Source of the DNA: Solilutibacter tolerans
GTDB lineage: Bacteria; Pseudomonadota; Gammaproteobacteria; Xanthomonadales; Xanthomonadaceae
Length of the DNA: 64,000 nucleotides
Reading direction: 5' to 3'
Assembly: GCF_900155935.1 (NCBI RefSeq)
Contig: NZ_FTLW01000002.1
Span: forward strand, 248,001 to 312,000
Shown piece after piece: positions 24,902 through 33,060 of this stretch. The notes beneath the pieces are model-generated. The model was not told where the DNA came from. It ran no database searches and was given only the letters and a program-made list of their open reading frames with translations. The translations under genes were made by a program, and so were the position numbers. Numbering within the stretch: position 1 is the stretch's first letter; every line of letters starts with the position of its first letter.

Positions 24902-25042
24902 TCGGGCGACGATACATGCATAACTTCTTGATTTGCATGAATACGCCGTGATTCGGCTGGCTCATTCAGGATTTGCGTATTCAGTCAGCCGTGTTCATTT
25001 TTCTGGATATCAAAGGGCGGAAGGCCCTCGATGCCGCCTCAA

Positions 25043-25846
25043 TCAGGGCTTTGCAGGCGGCGGTACGCGCTTGGCCGGGTCGGTCACCGGGGCCGAGTAG
25101 GGCTGGTAGCCGGACCCGGTGGGGTTGGCGGTCGGGGCCGGGACCACCACGGCACCGGGGGACGATGTCGCTCCGGCGCCTTCCACCCGCACTACGCGTC
25201 CATCGCCCATCACCGTCACCCGCTGGCTGGGCGGTTCTGCCGGCGGTGGGGGCGGCGGCGCATCCGGGAAGATGTAGGCGCCGGTCAGCGCATCCACCGG
25301 GGCGGCGTCGCCGGGATACGTGACTTCGGCGTACTCGTGCTCATCCGCGACGATCACCCGGGTGCCGATGTCGGTGATTGCGAACAGCTGCTCGGCCAAC
25401 TTGCGCGGCAGGCGAATGCAGCCATGCGAGGCCGGATAGCCCGGCACCGCGCCCGCATGCAACGCGATGCCGTCCCAGGTCAGACGCTGCATGAAGGGCA
25501 TCGGCGCGTCGTCATACAGATTGGAGTGATGGACGACGCGCTTTTGCAGAATCTCGAAATGCCCCGCGGGCGTGTCGCGTCCCTCGCTGCCCGTACTCAC
25601 GGTGGTCAGGCCAATGCGCTTGCCGCCGCGATAGATGTGCGCGCGTTGCTCGGGCAGGCTGACCACCACCAGCACCGCGCCATCGGGCGATCGCTCGGGT
25701 TGCCAGACATAACTGCCCGGCCGCACGACGCGCGATTCCATCGTCGCCGGCGCGGCCTTCTTCTTCGCCGCCTCCGCCACGGGCGCGCATAGGGACAGGC
25801 CCAGGCACAGCCCGATCGCGCATCCCCATGACATCGCCGTATTCAT
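25043..25846 (-). CDS. YkuD-type L,D-transpeptidase
   Basis: 267 residues with a signal peptide (MNTAMSWGCAIGLCLGLSLC, cleavage near AEAA). The YkuD motif is complete: H130 in GIALHAGAVPGYP and the SHGCIRL block (S140, H141, C143). The C-terminal ~75 residues are low-complexity, with a run of seven prolines (DAPPPPPPAEPP) and a Pro/Gly/Val tail ending PPPAKP, probably a wall-spanning or disordered tail. It crosslinks peptidoglycan via L,D bonds in the periplasm. It lies 142 bp upstream of the other transpeptidase on the same strand, so the two may be functionally related, but no shared promoter is evident. Confidence 0.88.
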   Translation of the reverse strand: MNTAMSWGCAIGLCLGLSLCAPVAEAAKKKAAPATMESRVVRPGSYVWQPERSPDGAVLVVVSLPEQRAHIYRGGKRIGLTTVSTGSEGRDTPAGHFEILQKRVVHHSNLYDDAPMPFMQRLTWDGIALHAGAVPGYPASHGCIRLPRKLAEQLFAITDIGTRVIVADEHEYAEVTYPGDAAPVDALTGAYIFPDAPPPPPPAEPPSQRVTVMGDGRVVRVEGAGATSSPGAVVVPAPTANPTGSGYQPYSAPVTDPAKRVPPPAKP

Positions 25847-25909
25847 GCCTCGACGATAACGCGCCCGGGTGATGGCGCGGTGAGCCCGCGCCGCCCCGCT
25901 GCGTTTTGC

Positions 25910-27799
25910 TTATTTGCGCGCGGTAAAGATCGGCGTCAACCAGTCCCGCTTGCCTTCGATGCGCTCCAGCGCCGGGTAACGCAGGCCGCCGTGATAGTCG
26001 ATGCTGATGTCGCGGTAGCGATTGAAATCCTTCACCAACAATCGAATCGGCGTCTTCCCGCCTTTCGCGCCGCGCACGGCTTCGGCCAAGGCATCGCTGC
26101 TGTATTCGACGTCGTTCACGGCGACGACCGTCATCCCGGTGCCGATGCCGGCGTTGAAGGCCGGGCTGTCCCATCGCGTGTCACTTACCTTGCCTTCCTT
26201 CGACAAGGACAGGCCCAGCGAGTAGACGAAGTCGCCATCGGTGCGCTTGCCGGCCTTGGCCGCGGCATTGGGCTCGTCCTTGTAAACCAGCCGCCAGCCG
26301 GTGGATTCGATGCTGCTCGCAAACGGCACGCGACCTTCGATGCGATCGGACAGGTACGTCTTCCAGTCATGCGGATGCACGGCATTGAGCGCGGCGACCA
26401 CGTCGTCGAAGGTGTAGGGCGCAGGCACTTCCCACTGACCGTCGTTGACGCCGAAGAAGGTGCGGGCGAAATCGTCCAGCGATTTCTTGCCACCGGTTTC
26501 CTCGCGGATCAGCGCGTCCGCACCCAGCCAGATCAGCTGGCCCGCGCTGTAGTAATCCTCGGACAATTGATAGTTGCGATACGGCTTCGGGCGACGCGCG
26601 GAAATGATCGGGTCGTTGGTAGTGTCGAGCACGTTGCGCCACGCGAGGCCCGGCCGGTTGTCCTGATAGGTCGCGACGACCATCGCCAGCGTGTCGCGCG
26701 AGCGATCCATCGGCCGCAGCTTGGAGCGCGCGGCGAGCACATTGCCCCAGTACTGCGTCTGGCCCTCGTACACCCAGAGCAGTGAATCCTCGAGTTTCGT
26801 GTTGAGGTTGGGCACGAACTGATCGGCCGGGCGGCGGTACTTGCCGTTCCAGCTATGCGTCATCTCGTGCGGCAGCAGGTCACCGCCGCCTTCCTTCTCT
26901 TTCCAGTCCTTGAAGTAGCCGACATCCTCACCGTTCTCGCTGGAACGCTGATGCTCCAGGCCGTTGCCCGCCATCTGGTCCGATAACGAAAGCAGGAAGT
27001 CGTAGTGGTCGTAATGCTCGCTGCCGAACAGCTTCAGTGCCTGCTCCACCAGCACCTTGTGTTGGGCGATGTGCTCGGGTTTCGTTTCCAGTTGTTTCGG
27101 GTCATCTGCGACCACATTCAAGCGCACCGGGCGCTTGCCGGCCGGCGTCAAATCGATCTGCTTGAAGTAGCGGCCTGCGTAGACCGGGGAATCGGCCAGG
27201 ATGTCGAGCGCAACCGGCTTGTACACGATGGTGTCGCCGTTCTTCGATTGCACATCCAGCGCGGTGCCGGCCTGCCAGCCACTCGGATACTTCACGCTGG
27301 GACGGAACTCGATCTGCTGCCCGTAATGGCCCGCCGGATACAACAACACCGCGTTCCATTGCAGGTTGAGCATCGACGGCGTCATCACCACGCGCCCCTG
27401 CGAGGAATCGGTCGGCGTCAGGTAGTGGTAGTCCGCGGTGATGCTCGACACGCCTTGGGGAATCTCCAGATGGAAAGCGTAGACATCCGCGGGATCACGC
27501 TTCCACGCCAACTTCTGGCCACCGGCGCTGAACTGGATGCCGGCCAGCTTGTCGATCGGCCCGCGCGGCGCGTGGTTGCCGGGCAGCCATTCCGGATACA
27601 GCAGGGTCAGCTTGCCCGGTGCGACCGGGATCGTTTCGCGCACCCGCATGATGCGTTGGCCCAGATTGGTCGCATCCACTTCCACCGTGATCGGGCCGGG
27701 CGCATAGGGCACATCGCGTGGTTCCGGCACTTGGGCGTGGGCGCTGGCGGCAAATGCGAAGGCGATGGCCGCGACGAGAGGGCACAAGGGGTGCTTCAT
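25910..27799 (-). CDS. M61-family metallopeptidase (glycyl aminopeptidase-like) with PDZ domain
   Basis: 629 residues with a signal peptide ending ASAHAQ. The zinc site HEMTH is at 311-315 (H311, E312, H315) in LLPHEMTHSWNGKYRRP, the hallmark of M61 peptidases, and a downstream acidic ligand lies in LLWVYEGQTQY. A PDZ-like domain is near the C-terminus (GLSLSKEGKVSDTRWDSPAF ... AVNDV). The family includes Sphingomonas glycyl aminopeptidase, which releases N-terminal Gly or Ala. It is expected to be periplasmic or secreted. It is 63 bp upstream of the YkuD gene and probably independent. Confidence 0.9.
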   Translation of the reverse strand: MKHPLCPLVAAIAFAFAASAHAQVPEPRDVPYAPGPITVEVDATNLGQRIMRVRETIPVAPGKLTLLYPEWLPGNHAPRGPIDKLAGIQFSAGGQKLAWKRDPADVYAFHLEIPQGVSSITADYHYLTPTDSSQGRVVMTPSMLNLQWNAVLLYPAGHYGQQIEFRPSVKYPSGWQAGTALDVQSKNGDTIVYKPVALDILADSPVYAGRYFKQIDLTPAGKRPVRLNVVADDPKQLETKPEHIAQHKVLVEQALKLFGSEHYDHYDFLLSLSDQMAGNGLEHQRSSENGEDVGYFKDWKEKEGGGDLLPHEMTHSWNGKYRRPADQFVPNLNTKLEDSLLWVYEGQTQYWGNVLAARSKLRPMDRSRDTLAMVVATYQDNRPGLAWRNVLDTTNDPIISARRPKPYRNYQLSEDYYSAGQLIWLGADALIREETGGKKSLDDFARTFFGVNDGQWEVPAPYTFDDVVAALNAVHPHDWKTYLSDRIEGRVPFASSIESTGWRLVYKDEPNAAAKAGKRTDGDFVYSLGLSLSKEGKVSDTRWDSPAFNAGIGTGMTVVAVNDVEYSSDALAEAVRGAKGGKTPIRLLVKDFNRYRDISIDYHGGLRYPALERIEGKRDWLTPIFTARK

Positions 27800-27973
27800 G
27801 AACGACTCCGGCTGGGCAATCTTCCATCCTACCCACGCACGGCGCAGGCACCCCTGCCGAAAGCCATGGTCGATGCCGCATCGGTCACGTTCGTGGGCCT
27901 TGCCCGGCTGCGTTGACCCCGGCGCAACATGATGAATGCGATGCTCGCGGCTCTCTCCTGGATGGACCCACCG

Positions 27974-28264
27974 ATGCGCACGTCGCTACTGATGCTTCCG
28001 CTGTTCTCCGGCTTGTTGGCCGCTTGCGCTGCCACCCCGACTCCTGAACCCGCCCCGCCGGTGAGCTGCAACATCGCCCCAGCCAATGCATATGTAGGCA
28101 AGCGCGCGGACCACGGCGTGACCGAGGCCGCCCGCAAGGCCACTGGCGCCAACAGCGTGCGCGTGCTCGGCCCGGGCGATGTCGCCACCATGGACTATCG
28201 CGGCGATCGCCTGAACATCATGGTCGATGGCCAGCGCGTCATCACCCGGCTCACTTGCGGCTGA
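27974..28264 (+). CDS. I78-family peptidase inhibitor lipoprotein
   Basis: 96 residues from the ATG at 27974, giving MRTSLLMLPLFSGLLAACAA, a lipoprotein signal with lipobox LAAC (Cys18). The mature part has the I78 pattern: C near the start, YVGKRADHGV, RVLGPGDVATMDYRGDRLNI and a terminal TCG with the paired cysteine. I78 members inhibit serine peptidases. A longer start (27929) would spoil the signal peptide. The adjacent divergent M61 gene is a metallopeptidase and not an obvious target. Confidence 0.82.
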   Translation: MRTSLLMLPLFSGLLAACAATPTPEPAPPVSCNIAPANAYVGKRADHGVTEAARKATGANSVRVLGPGDVATMDYRGDRLNIMVDGQRVITRLTCG

Positions 28265-28289
28265 AGCACGCCATCCCGCAACGCGGGAA

Positions 28290-28303
28290 TTGATCCGCAT
28301 CAA
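28290..28303 (+). promoter_or_regulatory. perfect FNR/Anr box before hemN
   Basis: TTGAT-CCGC-ATCAA matches the FNR/Anr consensus at all ten positions. Its centre (28296.5) is 42.5 bp upstream of the hemN ATG, close to the -41.5 position of class II activation if transcription starts at or next to the ATG. Confidence 0.85.
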
Positions 28304-28335
28304 GGAGGCTGCCAGACGACTGCGGCAGTCTCCTT
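28302..28335 (+). other. 12-bp hairpin between the FNR box and hemN
   Basis: Arms AAGGAGGCTGCC (28302-28313) and GGCAGTCTCCTT (28324-28335) pair fully with one G-T, with a 10-nt loop. The 5' arm contains an AAGGAGG that would be a ribosome site if it were better spaced, and the hairpin ends 3 nt before the ATG. There is no T-run. It could terminate or insulate the upstream I78 transcript, or occlude hemN translation in read-through mRNA. Confidence 0.55.
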
Positions 28336-28338
28336 GGC

Positions 28339-29730
28339 ATGAGCCCAACTGCGCCCATCGCCGCCGACTTGCTGCGCCGCCACGACCGGCCCGGCCCGCG
28401 GTACACCTCTTATCCGACTGCCCCGCATTTCGCCGCCGACTTTGGCGAACCTGCGCTGCGCGAGGCGATCACCGCCAGCAACGGCGATCCCATCCCGCGC
28501 CGGCTGTCGCTGTACGTGCACGTGCCGTACTGCATGAGTCCGTGTTTCTACTGCGGCTGCAACCGCATCATCACCCGCGACAAGGCCCGCAGCGCGCCCT
28601 ACATCGCACGGCTCAAGCGCGAGATCGGCCTGATGGCGGGGCTCTTCGATCGCGATCGGGAGGTGATCCAGCTGCATTTCGGCGGCGGTACGCCGAACTT
28701 CTTCAATCCCGCGGAGCTGCGCGACATCGTCGACGAAATGCGTCGGCACTTCCGTTTCTCCGATGCGCCCGACCGGGACATTTCGATCGAGCTCGATCCG
28801 CGCTTCGTCACCCCGGATGACATCGGCGCGCTGACGGCCATCGGTTTCAACCGCGCAAGCCTAGGCGTGCAGGACTTCGATCCCGACGTGCAGGCAGCGG
28901 TCAATCGCGTGCAAAGCGTCGAGGAAACCCGCGCGGTTGTCGATGCCTGCCGCGAGCATGGTTTCCACTCGGTCAACATCGACCTGATCCATGGCCTGCC
29001 CAAGCAAACGGTCGAAGGTTTCTCGAAAACGCTCGATACCGTCATCGATATCCGCCCGGATCGTCTTGCCGTCTACAGCTACGCGCACCTGCCGGAGCTG
29101 TTCAAAGCCCAGCGCCAGCTCAACGCCTATGACCTGCCTTCGGCCGAAACCAAGATCGCCCTGCTGCATCTCGCCATCGCGCGATTGGTCGATGCGGGTT
29201 ACGTCTATGTCGGCATGGACCATTTCGCCCTGCCCGACGACGAGCTCGCGCTCGCGCAGGCACGCGGGGGACTGCATCGCAATTTCATGGGCTACACCAC
29301 GCATGCCGACAGCGATCTGGTCGGCCTGGGCGTGTCGTCGATCAGCCACGTCGGCGATACCTTTAGCCAGAACCCGCGCACCTTGCCGGAGTGGGAGCTG
29401 GCGATCGACGAGGGCAAGTTGCCGGTGTGGCGCGGCTTGCGCATGAGCGATGACGATGTGCTCCGCGGCGAGGTGATCCAGCAACTGATGTGCCAGGGAC
29501 GCATCGACAAATCCCGCTTCGAGCGCCGCTTCGACATCGATTTCGACGACTATTTCTCCGAGGCGCTGGAACAGCTGCAGCCGCTGGTCGGCGAAGGGTT
29601 GGTAGTGCTGCAACGCGGCGTCATCCAGGTCACGTCGCAAGGTCGTTTCCTGCTGCGTATCATTGCGATGTGCTTCGATGCCTATCTCTCCCCTGCCGCG
29701 CAAACGCCGCGCTTCTCCAAAGCGATCTGA
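28339..29730 (+). CDS. hemN: oxygen-independent coproporphyrinogen III oxidase
   Basis: 463 residues, the usual HemN length. The radical-SAM cluster motif is C65-x3-C69-x2-C72 with an additional C74 (CMSPCFYCGC), preceded by the HemN signature YTSYPTA. The HemN-specific IDLIHGLP and MDHFALPDDELA segments are present, so it is the genuine enzyme rather than HemW. It decarboxylates coproporphyrinogen III without O2, supplying heme for anaerobic growth and denitrification. It is controlled by the FNR box at 28290 and followed by fnr (25-nt gap). The start ATG lacks a ribosome site, which fits a leaderless mRNA. Confidence 0.95.
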   Translation: MSPTAPIAADLLRRHDRPGPRYTSYPTAPHFAADFGEPALREAITASNGDPIPRRLSLYVHVPYCMSPCFYCGCNRIITRDKARSAPYIARLKREIGLMAGLFDRDREVIQLHFGGGTPNFFNPAELRDIVDEMRRHFRFSDAPDRDISIELDPRFVTPDDIGALTAIGFNRASLGVQDFDPDVQAAVNRVQSVEETRAVVDACREHGFHSVNIDLIHGLPKQTVEGFSKTLDTVIDIRPDRLAVYSYAHLPELFKAQRQLNAYDLPSAETKIALLHLAIARLVDAGYVYVGMDHFALPDDELALAQARGGLHRNFMGYTTHADSDLVGLGVSSISHVGDTFSQNPRTLPEWELAIDEGKLPVWRGLRMSDDDVLRGEVIQQLMCQGRIDKSRFERRFDIDFDDYFSEALEQLQPLVGEGLVVLQRGVIQVTSQGRFLLRIIAMCFDAYLSPAAQTPRFSKAI

Positions 29731-29755
29731 CGCCGTGTGCATGGAGGGCGGCGAC

Positions 29756-30508
29756 ATGACGCGCTCGCTCCGGCATGCGCGTCCCGACCCCGGTATGGCC
29801 GATGACGGGGATGCGCTGAACTTCTGCAGCACGTGCGCGTTCTCCAGCGCCTGCATCTCCCAGGGTTACGACAAGGCCAGCCTGCAGGAGCTGCATGTGC
29901 TGGTCGATCACGTCGGCCCGTTCCCCGAAGGCAGCGAGCTGTTCCGCGAAGGCGATCCCTTCAATGCAATCGCCGCGGTTCGCGCCGGCATGGTCAAGAC
30001 CTACGTCACCGATACCCACGGCCGTGAGAAAGTATTGGGCTTCTACTTGCCGGGCGAGATCATCGGCCTCAATGCAATCCACAGCGAGCGCTACCCCTGC
30101 AATGCGGTCGCGCTGAACACGGTGATGCTGTGCCGCTTCTCCTTCCCCAAGATGGCGATGCTGGCCACCCGCATGCCCGGGCTGCAGCAACAGCTGTTCC
30201 GCCTGCTGTCGGCCGACATCGGCAAGGCGCATTTGCTGGCGGGCGATTTCAGCGCCGATGAACGCATGGCCGCGTTCCTGCTATCGCTGTCGCGCCGCTA
30301 CGCGCAACGTGGCTATTCGGCGCAACGATTCCATTTGGCGATGCCACGTACCGACATCGCCAATTACCTGAGCCTAGCCCCGGAAACGGTCAGCCGCGTG
30401 CTGCGCCGCTTCCAGTCCGAGGGCATCCTGCAGGTGGATCGCCGCGATTTCGAGATCCTTGACATGGACGGCTTGCACGCGCTGGCGCGCGACATCCTGC
30501 GCGACTGA
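29756..30508 (+). CDS. fnr: FNR/Anr-family oxygen-sensing transcriptional regulator
   Basis: 250 residues from the ATG at 29756, which has GGAGG about 10 nt upstream; an ATG at 29741 is less well placed. The N-terminal cluster cysteines are C24-x2-C27-x5-C33 (CSTCAFSSAC), and the fourth cysteine lies in VMLCRFSF, as in E. coli Fnr. The cyclic-nucleotide-binding fold is intact. The recognition helix has ETVSRVLRRF, with the ExxSR contacts that read TTGAT. It should bind [4Fe-4S], dimerise without O2 and activate the boxes before hemN, norB, nnrS and nirK. It is probably co-transcribed with hemN. Confidence 0.92.
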   Translation: MTRSLRHARPDPGMADDGDALNFCSTCAFSSACISQGYDKASLQELHVLVDHVGPFPEGSELFREGDPFNAIAAVRAGMVKTYVTDTHGREKVLGFYLPGEIIGLNAIHSERYPCNAVALNTVMLCRFSFPKMAMLATRMPGLQQQLFRLLSADIGKAHLLAGDFSADERMAAFLLSLSRRYAQRGYSAQRFHLAMPRTDIANYLSLAPETVSRVLRRFQSEGILQVDRRDFEILDMDGLHALARDILRD

Positions 30509-30523
30509 TCGCAGCCCCCTTCA

Positions 30524-30537
30524 CTTGATCTGAATCA
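30524..30537 (+). promoter_or_regulatory. FNR/Anr box before norB
   Basis: TTGAT-CTGA-ATCAG matches nine of ten consensus bases. Its centre is 66 bp upstream of the norB ATG, leaving room for a 24-nt leader carrying the AAGGAGG ribosome site at about 30579. Confidence 0.8.
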
Positions 30538-30596
30538 GCGCGCCGGCCAAGGCGCAGGACGAGGATGACGACAACCCAAAGGAGGGTGTCTTCATC

Positions 30597-32897
30597 ATGT
30601 CCACCACCAAAAAACTCTGGCTGGGATTGGCAGCGCTGCTCATCGCCAGTTTCGGCGTCATGTTGTGGCTGGGCGCGGATCTGCACCAGACCGCGCCGCC
30701 CATTCCCAATCGCGTGGTCGCCGCCAACGGCCAGGTGCTCTACACCCGCGCCGACATCGAACGTGGACGCCAGGTCTGGCAAAGCGCCGGCGGCCAGCAG
30801 CTGGGCTCCATCTGGGGCCATGGCGCCCTGATCGCCCCCGACTGGTCGGCCGACTGGCTGCATCGCGAAGCCGAAGCACTGGCCGAGCTCGATTCCCGCG
30901 CCAACACGGGTGAACCCTATGCGATGTTGGACGAGGTTGAAAAAACCCGCGTGCAGGCAGCGCTCAAACCGCAGTTCCGCACCAATACCTATGATGCGGC
31001 GACCGGCGACATCCGCGTAAGCGACCTGCGTGCGCAGGCGATCGCGCAGGTGGCCGCGCACTACATCAGCCTGTTCTCCAACGATCCGGCCACCGCTGAC
31101 CTGCGCGAAACCTATGCGATGAAGAACAACACCGTGCCCGACGCGGAACATCGTCGCGCCCTGACCGCGTTCTTCTTCTGGACGTCCTGGGCGGCCAGCA
31201 CCGATCGCGAAGGTGAAGCGCGCACCTACACCAACAACTGGCCGTACGAGCCGATGATCGGCAACACGCCGACCTCCGGCACCTTCATGTGGTCGATGTT
31301 CTCGATCCTCTTCATGATCGGCGGCATCGGCTTGCTTGCATGGCACTACGCCGCCTATCACGGCAAGGAAGCGCCAGTAACGCCGCCCGCGACGGACCCG
31401 CTGAAGGGCCTCACGATCACGCCGTCGATGAAGGCGACCGCCAAGTATTTCTGGATCGTGATCGCGCTGTTCCTCGTACAGATCCTGCTCGGCGCGACCA
31501 CCGCGCACTATCAGGTCGAAGGCCAAGAAGCCTACGGCTTCGCCATCGCCGACATCCTGCCGTACTCGTTGACGCGCAGTTGGCATACGCAGCTCGCGGT
31601 GCTGTGGATCGCCACGGCGTGGCTCGGCACCGGCCTCTACATTGCGCCCGCGATTTCCGGGCATGAGCCGAAATTCCAGCGCCTCGGCGTCAACTTCCTG
31701 TTCGTGTGCTTGCTGATCATCGTGGTCGGCGCGTTCACCGGGCAATGGTTCGCGGTGATGCAGAAGATGGGTCTGGAACACAACTTCTGGTTCGGTCATC
31801 AGGGCTGGGAATATGTCGATATCGGACGCTTCTGGCAGGCGTTCCTGTTCATCGGCCTGTTGTTGTGGTTGACCTTGGTCGGTCGCGCGTTGTGGCCTGC
31901 GCTCAAGCGTCGCGATGAAATGTCGTCCATCGTCGGCTTGATGTTCCTCTCCACCATCGCGATTGGCCTGTTCTACGGCGCTGGCCTCATGTGGGGCGAG
32001 CACACGCATATCTCGATGGTCGAGTACTGGCGCTGGTGGGTGGTGCATCTGTGGGTGGAGGGCTTCTTCGAAGTCTTCGCGGTCGCGGTGATCAGCTTCC
32101 TGTTCGTGAAGCTCGGCCTCATCCGCGGCAAGTCGGCCACGATCAACGTGTTGTTTGCCACCATCGTGTACATGGCAGGCGGCGTGCTGGGCATGTTCCA
32201 TCACCTCTACTTCGCCGGCACGACGACGGCGGCAGTCGCGCTTGGTGCGAGCTTCTCCGCGCTCGAAGTGGTGCCGCTGGCGCTGATCGGCCTTGAGGCA
32301 TACGAGACCTGGAGCCATAGCCGCGCGGTGCCCTGGATGGCGCGCTATCGCTGGCCGATCATGTTCTTCATGGCGGTGAGCTTCTGGAACCTGGTAGGCG
32401 CAGGCCTGTTCGGTTTCCTCATCAACACGCCGATTGCGCTGTACTACATGCAAGGGCTCAACCTGACCCCGCTGCACGGCCACACCGCGTTGTTCGGCGT
32501 GTACGGGATGCTCGGGATCGGCCTGATGCTGTTCTGCCTGCGCGGCCTCAAGCCCGATGCCTTGTGGCACCCGGGCTTGCTGAAAGCCTCGTTCTGGTGC
32601 TTCAACATCGGTCTCGCCTTGATGGCGCTGATCACCTTGCTGCCGCTCGGCACCTTGCAACTGCAGGCCGCACTGGAAAACGGCTACTGGTACGCGCGCT
32701 CCGCCGAATTCATGGGCAAGCCGATCATCGACGTACTGGTGTGGATGCGAATGCCGGGCGACGTGATCTTCAGTGTTGGCGCAGTCTTGCTGGCGTGGTT
32801 CGTGCTGCGCCACTGGATCATGCCGAAGGTCGATCCGGCGTTGGACACGACCACGGCGAAGGACATCAAACACTCCATCCAGCAGGACGCACTCTGA
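30597..32897 (+). CDS. norB: quinol-dependent nitric oxide reductase (qNor)
   Basis: 766 residues, the length of single-subunit qNor rather than cNorB (~450). The extended N-terminus (GRQVWQSAGGQQLGSIWGHG) is the qNor-specific periplasmic domain. It is followed by the heme-copper oxidase-like core of about 12 transmembrane helices, with conserved histidines in GEHTHISMVEYWRWWVVHLW and GMFHHLYFAG and the glutamates of the NOR family. It reduces 2 NO to N2O with quinol electrons at the inner membrane. The gene is monocistronic, with an FNR box upstream and a strong terminator downstream. Confidence 0.95.
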   Translation: MSTTKKLWLGLAALLIASFGVMLWLGADLHQTAPPIPNRVVAANGQVLYTRADIERGRQVWQSAGGQQLGSIWGHGALIAPDWSADWLHREAEALAELDSRANTGEPYAMLDEVEKTRVQAALKPQFRTNTYDAATGDIRVSDLRAQAIAQVAAHYISLFSNDPATADLRETYAMKNNTVPDAEHRRALTAFFFWTSWAASTDREGEARTYTNNWPYEPMIGNTPTSGTFMWSMFSILFMIGGIGLLAWHYAAYHGKEAPVTPPATDPLKGLTITPSMKATAKYFWIVIALFLVQILLGATTAHYQVEGQEAYGFAIADILPYSLTRSWHTQLAVLWIATAWLGTGLYIAPAISGHEPKFQRLGVNFLFVCLLIIVVGAFTGQWFAVMQKMGLEHNFWFGHQGWEYVDIGRFWQAFLFIGLLLWLTLVGRALWPALKRRDEMSSIVGLMFLSTIAIGLFYGAGLMWGEHTHISMVEYWRWWVVHLWVEGFFEVFAVAVISFLFVKLGLIRGKSATINVLFATIVYMAGGVLGMFHHLYFAGTTTAAVALGASFSALEVVPLALIGLEAYETWSHSRAVPWMARYRWPIMFFMAVSFWNLVGAGLFGFLINTPIALYYMQGLNLTPLHGHTALFGVYGMLGIGLMLFCLRGLKPDALWHPGLLKASFWCFNIGLALMALITLLPLGTLQLQAALENGYWYARSAEFMGKPIIDVLVWMRMPGDVIFSVGAVLLAWFVLRHWIMPKVDPALDTTTAKDIKHSIQQDAL

Positions 32898-32937
32898 TCC
32901 AATGAGCCCCGGAAGGCTGGCATGAGGCTGACCGGGG

Positions 32938-32970
32938 AACGGCCGGGGAGGGATCCCCGGCCGTTTTTTT
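32938..32970 (+). terminator. Rho-independent terminator after norB
   Basis: Stem arms AACGGCCGGGGA and TCCCCGGCCGTT with a GGGA loop, then seven T residues (32964-32970). It is the strongest terminator in the window and separates norB from nnrS. Confidence 0.95.
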
Positions 32971-33012
32971 GTGCGCACCAGCCAGGACGAGAGCGGCTCC
33001 AGACAAATCGTT

Positions 33013-33026
33013 CTGACCTCGATCAA
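33013..33026 (+). promoter_or_regulatory. degenerate FNR/Anr box before nnrS
   Basis: CTGAC-CTCG-ATCAA matches eight of ten consensus bases, with a perfect right half. Its centre (33019.5) is exactly -41.5 relative to the A of the nnrS ATG. Confidence 0.6.
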
Positions 33027-33060
33027 GGCAAGGACCCGTCGCTTCATCGATGCTTCCGGC

